Position numbers and translations under genes: made by a program. A stretch of 27,159 nucleotides of DNA from Legionellales bacterium UBA4759 (GTDB taxonomy: Bacteria; Pseudomonadota; Gammaproteobacteria; Legionellales; Legionellaceae): contig DHHZ01000126.1 in the NCBI GenBank assembly GCA_002403515.1, forward strand, positions 1-27,159, given 5' to 3'. Under the pieces are notes generated by a model. That model had not been told where the DNA came from, did no database searches, and saw only the letters and a program-made list of their open reading frames with translations. Below, piece after piece: positions 23,050 through 27,159 of this stretch; the first letter of the stretch is position 1; each line of letters starts with the position of its first letter.

Positions 23050-23514
23050 ATGCAAAATAAAGCACTAACTTACACATTGAGCATCATCATTTGCCTTGCT
23101 CTGGGCATAGGTTCTGGATTTATTTCCCAAAATTCTTTTGATTGGTATCATGCACTTGCAAAACCAGTTTTTAACCCACCTGACTGGATTTTTGGCCCCG
23201 TTTGGACCGTCTTGTACATCATGATGGGCATTGTGCTTGGGCACTTAATTTTATACCCAACATCCAAAACAATTTGGTTTATTTTCGTATTTCAGCTGTT
23301 ATGTAATTTATTGTGGTCACCTTTATTTTTTTATTTTCACAAGATAAATTTTGCTTTGTTAGATTTGACACTGCTTTGGGGCAGCCTCATTGTATGGCTT
23401 ATCTTAAATCGCAGCCAAGGTTTAAGACTTTATTTATTCTTACCTTATGTCTTATGGGTCAGTTTTGCATTTTTACTCAATATATGGATTTATAAATTGA
23501 ACGTTCAATTTTAG
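23050..23514 (+). CDS. tspO: TspO/MBR family membrane protein
   Basis: A 154-residue five-helix membrane protein of the TspO/translocator family, which binds porphyrins and tryptophan-rich ligands; bacterial members affect tetrapyrrole breakdown and stress responses. The key motif is clear: WYHALAKPVFNPPDWIFGPV then WTVLYIMMG (31-60), and the expected helices 3-5 follow, ending in FLLNIWIYKLN. The frame opens at 23017, but ATG 23050 (MQNKALTYTLSII) matches the family start; its ribosome-binding site (AGAAGA) is weak, so 23017 cannot be ruled out. It stands alone, divergent from wzm and upstream of hfq. Actual ligand and role are unknown. Confidence 0.9.
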   Translation: MQNKALTYTLSIIICLALGIGSGFISQNSFDWYHALAKPVFNPPDWIFGPVWTVLYIMMGIVLGHLILYPTSKTIWFIFVFQLLCNLLWSPLFFYFHKINFALLDLTLLWGSLIVWLILNRSQGLRLYLFLPYVLWVSFAFLLNIWIYKLNVQF

Positions 23515-23556
23515 GGTATATAGCACTGATTAAATTGAAGTGGTAAGATAAAAAAG

Positions 23557-23586
23557 TTGTCAAAAATAAAAAAATGATTCTATGCT
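23557..23586 (+). promoter_or_regulatory. Candidate hfq promoter
   Basis: TTGTCA (23557-23562) and TATGCT (23581-23586), 18 bases apart, precede the hfq ATG by about 30 bases. The -35 matches five of six bases of the consensus; the -10 is weaker. Confidence 0.45.
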
Positions 23587-23616
23587 TAATAATAACAACA
23601 ATAAAGAGAGTCTATC

Positions 23617-23835
23617 ATGGCAGATATGCAAGAACAATTTCTCAACGATTTAACCAAATCGGGTGAGCAAGTTGCTGTATTTTTAATAAATGGTATTAAG
23701 TTACATGGTGTAATTGAAAAATTTGATGGTCATGTTCTTTTTCTAAAAAATACCATTACACAAATGGTTTATAAACATGCCATTTCAACTGTTGTGCCTG
23801 CAACACATTTAAAAAGCTCAACCAAACATGATTAA
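23617..23835 (+). CDS. hfq: Hfq-like RNA chaperone, atypical
   Basis: A 72-residue Sm-like protein; Hfq hexamers bind small RNAs and mRNAs. The core is certain: FLINGIKLHG (22-31) and MVYKHAISTVVP (50-61). Compared with E. coli Hfq (offset three residues), the proximal-face Gln8, Lys56 and His57 are kept (Gln5, Lys53, His54), as is most of the distal face (Gly26, Ile27, Leu29; Tyr25 becomes Phe22). However, the rim arginines RRER are replaced by TKSG (13-16), and Gln41-Phe42 by Gly38-His39. The C-terminal tail is only about 11 residues. It is not beside miaA or hflX, the usual place. It may be a second, specialised Hfq copy, but the sole Hfq is equally possible. Its ribosome-binding site is AAGAGAG. 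Confidence 0.9.
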   Translation: MADMQEQFLNDLTKSGEQVAVFLINGIKLHGVIEKFDGHVLFLKNTITQMVYKHAISTVVPATHLKSSTKHD

Positions 23836-23856
23836 AAAGCGCATATAGCGCTTTTT
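23834..23856. terminator. Bidirectional terminator between hfq and the TlpA-like gene
   Basis: AAAAAGCGC (23834-23842), loop ATATA, GCGCTTTTT (23848-23856): a perfect 9-bp stem with a T-run on both strands. It overlaps both stop codons and so serves both convergent genes. Confidence 0.85.
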
Positions 23857-24310
23857 AATTCATGATTTTTTCCAAAGCATTGACCGATTGAGGTCCAACA
23901 AATACTTTGGCAACTTTCCCCTGTGGATTGACTATAATCGTCATAGGTAACGCACTTACATCACGAATTCCAAATAACTTTGCTGGATGACCTTTTAAAC
24001 TGGGCACAGTTACACCCATTTTTGCCAGTAATTGCTTTTGTTTGGCTGCACTCAACTGATCATAATTCACCAAAAACATTTGTGCTTTCTTAGCAGATAA
24101 CCTTTGATAAAATTTTTGGATTTCTGGCATTTCACTGATACATATATCGCACCAACTCGCCCAATAATGAATAATTAACCAGCGGCCTTTTAACTGCTCA
24201 CCATACAAGTTATTTCCTTCAAGCGTTGTCAAATGCGGTTTTGGGTCTGCAGAAAAACAAGTCCATGAAAATAAAAGTGCAACAATAAGGAATAAAGATT
24301 TAAATTTCAT
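23855..24310 (-). CDS. Secreted TlpA/ResA-like thioredoxin-fold protein
   Basis: A 151-residue exported thioredoxin-like protein. The signal peptide is MKFKSLFLIVALLFSWTCFS then A, probably cleaved after Ala21. The redox motif is WCDIC with Cys54 and Cys57 (HYWASWCDICISEMPEI), and the cis-proline loop reads ALPMTIIVNPQGKV. These fit TlpA/ResA/DsbE-type periplasmic reductases, which reduce specific disulfides, often in cytochrome c maturation. No ccm genes are near, so the client is unknown. The frame opens at a TTG four codons upstream without a ribosome-binding site; ATG 24310 is the better start for a signal peptide, with AAAGAG just before it, though unusually close. It converges on hfq through a shared terminator. 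Confidence 0.85.
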   Translation of the reverse strand: MKFKSLFLIVALLFSWTCFSADPKPHLTTLEGNNLYGEQLKGRWLIIHYWASWCDICISEMPEIQKFYQRLSAKKAQMFLVNYDQLSAAKQKQLLAKMGVTVPSLKGHPAKLFGIRDVSALPMTIIVNPQGKVAKVFVGPQSVNALEKIMN

Positions 24311-24432
24311 CTCTTTGGCCAAAAATAAAAAATAATACCATGTTTTTTTATTAAAGGATATTCATTTTTCTAGCGGTAGAGTCTTAATTCCGTTAAATTA
24401 ATTAAAAACCATTCAAAAAAAGGGATTTCTAA

Positions 24433-25032
24433 ATGGCCAAAGTTCTGATTTTATATTATTCGAGTTATGGACATATCGAGCAAATGGCACAAGCTATCGC
24501 CGAAGGTGCTCAAAGCATTACAGGAACTGATGTTGACATAAAACGCGTTCCTGAAACCATTCCCCAAGAACAGGCCCTGGCATTTGGCATAAAAACGCAT
24601 CAACAGGCCCCCATCGCATCACCAGAAGAGTTACAAAATTACGATGCTATAATTTTTGGAACACCAACTCGTTTTGGCAATATGGCCGCACAAATGAGAA
24701 ATTTTCTCGACCAAACAGGGCCGCTTTGGGTGAAAGGCGCTTTAATTGGAAAAATTGGTAGTGTGTTTGTGTCAACTGGTACAGGTGGTGGCAGTGAAAC
24801 TACAATAACCTCTTTTTGGCATACCTTAGCACACCATGGCATGGTGATTACTGGCGTCCCCTATTCCGTCCAAGAGCTGACCAATATCAATGAAGTAAAG
24901 GCTGGTTCACCCTATGGTGCAGCAACCCTTGCGGGAGCTGATGGTAAAAGAAACCCAACCATATTGGAATATAATATCGCTTTTGCACAGGGTAAACACG
25001 TCGCTCAATTGGCTAATAAACTATTTGGATAA
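24433..25032 (+). CDS. wrbA: NAD(P)H:quinone oxidoreductase WrbA
   Basis: WrbA is a tetrameric flavodoxin-like FMN enzyme that reduces quinones by two electrons, avoiding semiquinone formation. The 199-residue protein starts MAKVLILYYSSYGHIEQMAQ (FMN phosphate loop) and has GTPTRFGNMAAQMRNFLDQT and STGTGGGSETT, then the C-terminal PYGAATLAGADGKRNPT; all are WrbA hallmarks. Length is that of E. coli WrbA. The ATG is preceded by AGGGA. The next gene starts 3 bp after its stop, so the two form an operon. Given ubiD and coq7 in the window, quinone protection is a reasonable role. Confidence 0.96.
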   Translation: MAKVLILYYSSYGHIEQMAQAIAEGAQSITGTDVDIKRVPETIPQEQALAFGIKTHQQAPIASPEELQNYDAIIFGTPTRFGNMAAQMRNFLDQTGPLWVKGALIGKIGSVFVSTGTGGGSETTITSFWHTLAHHGMVITGVPYSVQELTNINEVKAGSPYGAATLAGADGKRNPTILEYNIAFAQGKHVAQLANKLFG

Positions 25033-25035
25033 ACA

Positions 25036-25944
25036 ATGAAAATTCTAATTGCTGGTGCTTCAGGGATGGTCGGACAGGAATTGGTAAAAAGTCTTGCTGG
25101 TCATGAAATTATTTTATTAGGACGCCTAGAAAAAAAATTAAAAAAACAGTTTCCTGAGCATCGAACAATCACTTGGCATACATTGCATGATTTCCATGAA
25201 CCCGTTGATATTATCATTCATTTATCCGGTGAAAATATCGGCAAAGGGCTTTGGACCGCAAAGTTCAAACAAAAAATCATGCACTCTAGAGTCGACTCAG
25301 CACAAGCACTCATTGACTGGGTGAAACAACATCAATACAAACCCAGGGTTCTTGCGGCCAATGCCATTGGTTTTTATGGATGCTATCCCGATCATCACAG
25401 TCCAGTTTTTACCGAAGAAGTGTTTTTGGATGAAAATACACCAAACTCATTTTTACAAAAAACCTCTTTTGTATGGCAAGCGGTATGGCATGATTTGCCA
25501 CTTGATACACCATTAACCATTATGCGATTTGGGGTGATTCTCAATGCTCATCAAGGTATGCTTAAAAAATTAGAACCTAGTTTTAAAATCGGTTTAGGTG
25601 CAGTCATTGGAAGCGGCCAACAATATATCTCCTGGATTACACTTGAAGACCTGGTTGGGGCAATTAACTTTTTAATTCAGCACAAAAGCATACAAGGTCC
25701 CATTAATTTAGTTTCACCATCGCCAGTCAATCAATTTATTTTTGGGAAAACCTTGGCCAAAGTCTTCAAAAGACCTTTTTTCTTAAAACTGCCCACAAAA
25801 CTTGTGAAGGTGTTATTTGGGCAAATGGGCGAGGAATTACTATTAAGTGGCCAATATGTTATTCCCAAAAGACTCAATGACGCGGGATTTGTATTTAAAT
25901 ATCCTCAATTAGAAGAGGCTTTGACAAAACTTTATCGCAAATGA
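25036..25944 (+). CDS. YfcH/SDR39U1-type epimerase (TIGR01777 family)
   Basis: A 302-residue atypical short-chain dehydrogenase of the YfcH/SDR39U1 group. It has the NAD(P) motif ILIAGASGMVGQELV (3-17), then IIHLSGENIGKGLWTAKFKQ and SRVDSAQALIDW, the family-specific stretch, and VLAANAIGFYGC. The C-terminal DUF1731 part includes PINLVSPSPVNQFIFGKTLA and FGQMGEELLLSGQYVIPKRL. The physiological substrate of this group is not established. It follows wrbA in an operon and uses a GGA inside the end of wrbA as ribosome-binding site. It converges on uvrB with a 4-bp gap between stop codons. Confidence 0.92.
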   Translation: MKILIAGASGMVGQELVKSLAGHEIILLGRLEKKLKKQFPEHRTITWHTLHDFHEPVDIIIHLSGENIGKGLWTAKFKQKIMHSRVDSAQALIDWVKQHQYKPRVLAANAIGFYGCYPDHHSPVFTEEVFLDENTPNSFLQKTSFVWQAVWHDLPLDTPLTIMRFGVILNAHQGMLKKLEPSFKIGLGAVIGSGQQYISWITLEDLVGAINFLIQHKSIQGPINLVSPSPVNQFIFGKTLAKVFKRPFFLKLPTKLVKVLFGQMGEELLLSGQYVIPKRLNDAGFVFKYPQLEEALTKLYRK

Positions 25945-25948
25945 TGAT

Positions 25949-27159
25949 TTAATCCATCAAATGTTTTTTTAACTCTAAAATTTCATCTCGAATTTGTGCA
26001 GCGCGCTCAAACTCTAAGTTTTGAGCGAATTGCTTCATTTGCTTTTCTAGGGATTGTATTTTTTTGAAAACAACTTCCGGCTCCATTAAAGTATATTGCC
26101 CTTGAATAGCTGCCTCCTCTGGAGATAAAACTTCTTCTTTTTCAATTAAATCATGAATTTTTTTCTCAATCCCTTTAGGAGTGATGCCATGTTGAAGATT
26201 ATATTCGGATTGTTTGTTGCGTCTTCTTTCTGTTTCAGACATGGCTTTTTGTATGGATTGGGTGATTTTATCCGCATATAAAATCGCTTTACCTTGTAAG
26301 TTTCTAGCAGCACGGCCAATGGTTTGAATCAAAGAACGCTCTGAGCGCAAGAACCCTTCTTTATCTGCATCTAAAATCGCAACCAAAGAAACCTCTGGCA
26401 TATCTAAACCCTCGCGCAGTAGGTTAATTCCCACCAACACATCATATTTACCCAAACGTAAATCACGAATAATTTCTACACGTTCCACCGTATCAATATC
26501 TGAATGTAGATATTGCACAGCCACACCTTGTTCTTGCAAATACGATGTTAAATCTTCAGCCATTTTTTTGGTTAAAGTGGTCACCAAAACCCGATGATTA
26601 TGCAGTTTGGCCAAATGAATTTCTGAAAGTAAGTCATCCACTTGATTCAATACTGGACGAATTTCCACCTGTGGGTCGACCAATCCCGTAGGACGAATCA
26701 ATTGCTCGGCAATATTGTCTGCATGCTCTAGTTCATAAGGGCCAGGGGTCGCAGAAACATAAATGGTCTGAGGGGAGCGAGCATCAAACTCCTCAAAACG
26801 CAAGGGGCGATTATCCAATGCCGAGGGTAATCGAAAGCCGTATTCAACCAAAGTCTCTTTACGAGCGCGGTCACCTCTGTACATCCCAGAAATCTGTGGA
26901 ACAGTCACATGGGATTCATCAATGATTAACAAAGCCTCTGAAGGTAAATAATCAAATAATGTTGGTGGCGGCTCACCAGGTGCCCGGCCTGCCAAATAAC
27001 GTGAATAATTTTCAATGCCTGAGCAATAACCCAACTCCATCATCATTTCGATATCAAAGGCTGTGCGCTGTTGTAAACGCTGATATTCCAATAATTTATT
27101 TTCTTTTTGGTAATGTTGTAAGCGCTCACACAATTCTTCTTTGACTTGCTCAATGGTTT
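25949..27159 (-). CDS. uvrB: Excinuclease ABC subunit B, C-terminal part (partial)
   Basis: UvrB is the damage-verifying helicase subunit of nucleotide excision repair. About 403 C-terminal codons are present; the frame is open to the window edge (TIEQVKEELCERL just before the first internal Met), so the N-terminal third with Walker A and the beta-hairpin is missing from the window. Seen here: RYLAGRAPGEPPPTLFDYLP, LLIIDESHVTVPQ (motif II), YVSATPGPYE (motif III), LRPTG-like IRPTGLVDP, LHSDIDTVERVEI (motif IV/V), LREGLDMPEVSLVAILDADK and QTIGRAARN (motif VI), and the C-terminal UVR domain EKQMKQFAQNLEFERAAQIR that contacts UvrC. No abnormality in the visible part. Confidence 0.97.
   Translation of the reverse strand, partial: TIEQVKEELCERLQHYQKENKLLEYQRLQQRTAFDIEMMMELGYCSGIENYSRYLAGRAPGEPPPTLFDYLPSEALLIIDESHVTVPQISGMYRGDRARKETLVEYGFRLPSALDNRPLRFEEFDARSPQTIYVSATPGPYELEHADNIAEQLIRPTGLVDPQVEIRPVLNQVDDLLSEIHLAKLHNHRVLVTTLTKKMAEDLTSYLQEQGVAVQYLHSDIDTVERVEIIRDLRLGKYDVLVGINLLREGLDMPEVSLVAILDADKEGFLRSERSLIQTIGRAARNLQGKAILYADKITQSIQKAMSETERRRNKQSEYNLQHGITPKGIEKKIHDLIEKEEVLSPEEAAIQGQYTLMEPEVVFKKIQSLEKQMKQFAQNLEFERAAQIRDEILELKKHLMD

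Overview
The window is a dense, AT-rich stretch of chromosome (base composition judged by eye, not computed). Gene content points to a gammaproteobacterium: fused RlmK/RlmL, rho-ubiD-fre next to a thioredoxin gene, HspQ, RsmA with ApaH, and PagP. The aerobic ubiquinone enzyme Coq7 and the low G+C would fit a Legionellales/Coxiellaceae-like lineage, but that placement is inference. There are no insertion sequences, CRISPR arrays, rRNA genes or phage genes, and no gene-free stretch longer than about 200 bases.

Layout. Positions 1-2958 (minus strand) hold a cold-shock-domain protein followed by MoxR, DUF58, DUF4381 and the N-terminus of a BatA-like von Willebrand factor A protein cut by the window edge. 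Then come psd (plus strand), a small secreted Ser/Asp-repeat protein, a GNAT acetyltransferase and tRNA-Leu(CAG) on the minus strand, and divergent fumC and rsmE. Positions 7250-11143 (plus) carry trxA, rho, ubiD and fre. A 61-residue membrane protein with its own strong promoter follows and converges on hspQ. Positions 11449-15530 (minus) read rsmA, a TraI/relaxase-like protein, apaH, map, hspQ. RlmKL (plus) converges on pagP; coq7, wlbA, wbpE, wzt and wzm follow on the minus strand. The right end has tspO, an atypical hfq, a TlpA-like thioredoxin, wrbA, a YfcH-type epimerase and the C-terminal part of uvrB, cut by the window edge.

How the genes work together. UbiD and Coq7 are two steps of ubiquinone synthesis, and Fre beside UbiD can supply reduced flavin. 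Psd, PagP and the Wzm/Wzt exporter with WlbA/WbpE concern the envelope: phosphatidylethanolamine, lipid A palmitoylation, and a surface polysaccharide probably containing a 3-amino-3-deoxy uronic acid. MoxR-DUF58-DUF4381-BatA is the usual AAA+/VWA co-chaperone cluster. RsmA, RsmE, RlmKL, Map, tRNA-Leu and Hfq belong to translation and RNA metabolism.

Most worth a second look: a relaxase-like (TraI_2 plus TraI_2_C) protein without its HD metal motif, lodged between rsmA and apaH; a 14-bp inverted repeat that would hide the hspQ ribosome-binding site; a wbpE C-terminus that continues out of frame as a convincing helix up to a terminator touching the next start codon; and an Hfq lacking the rim arginines and two proximal-face residues. 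Several starts were moved inward from the longest ORF using ribosome-binding sites and promoter positions (GNAT, fumC, trxA, apaH, the TraI-like gene, rlmKL, wzt, tspO, the TlpA-like gene).
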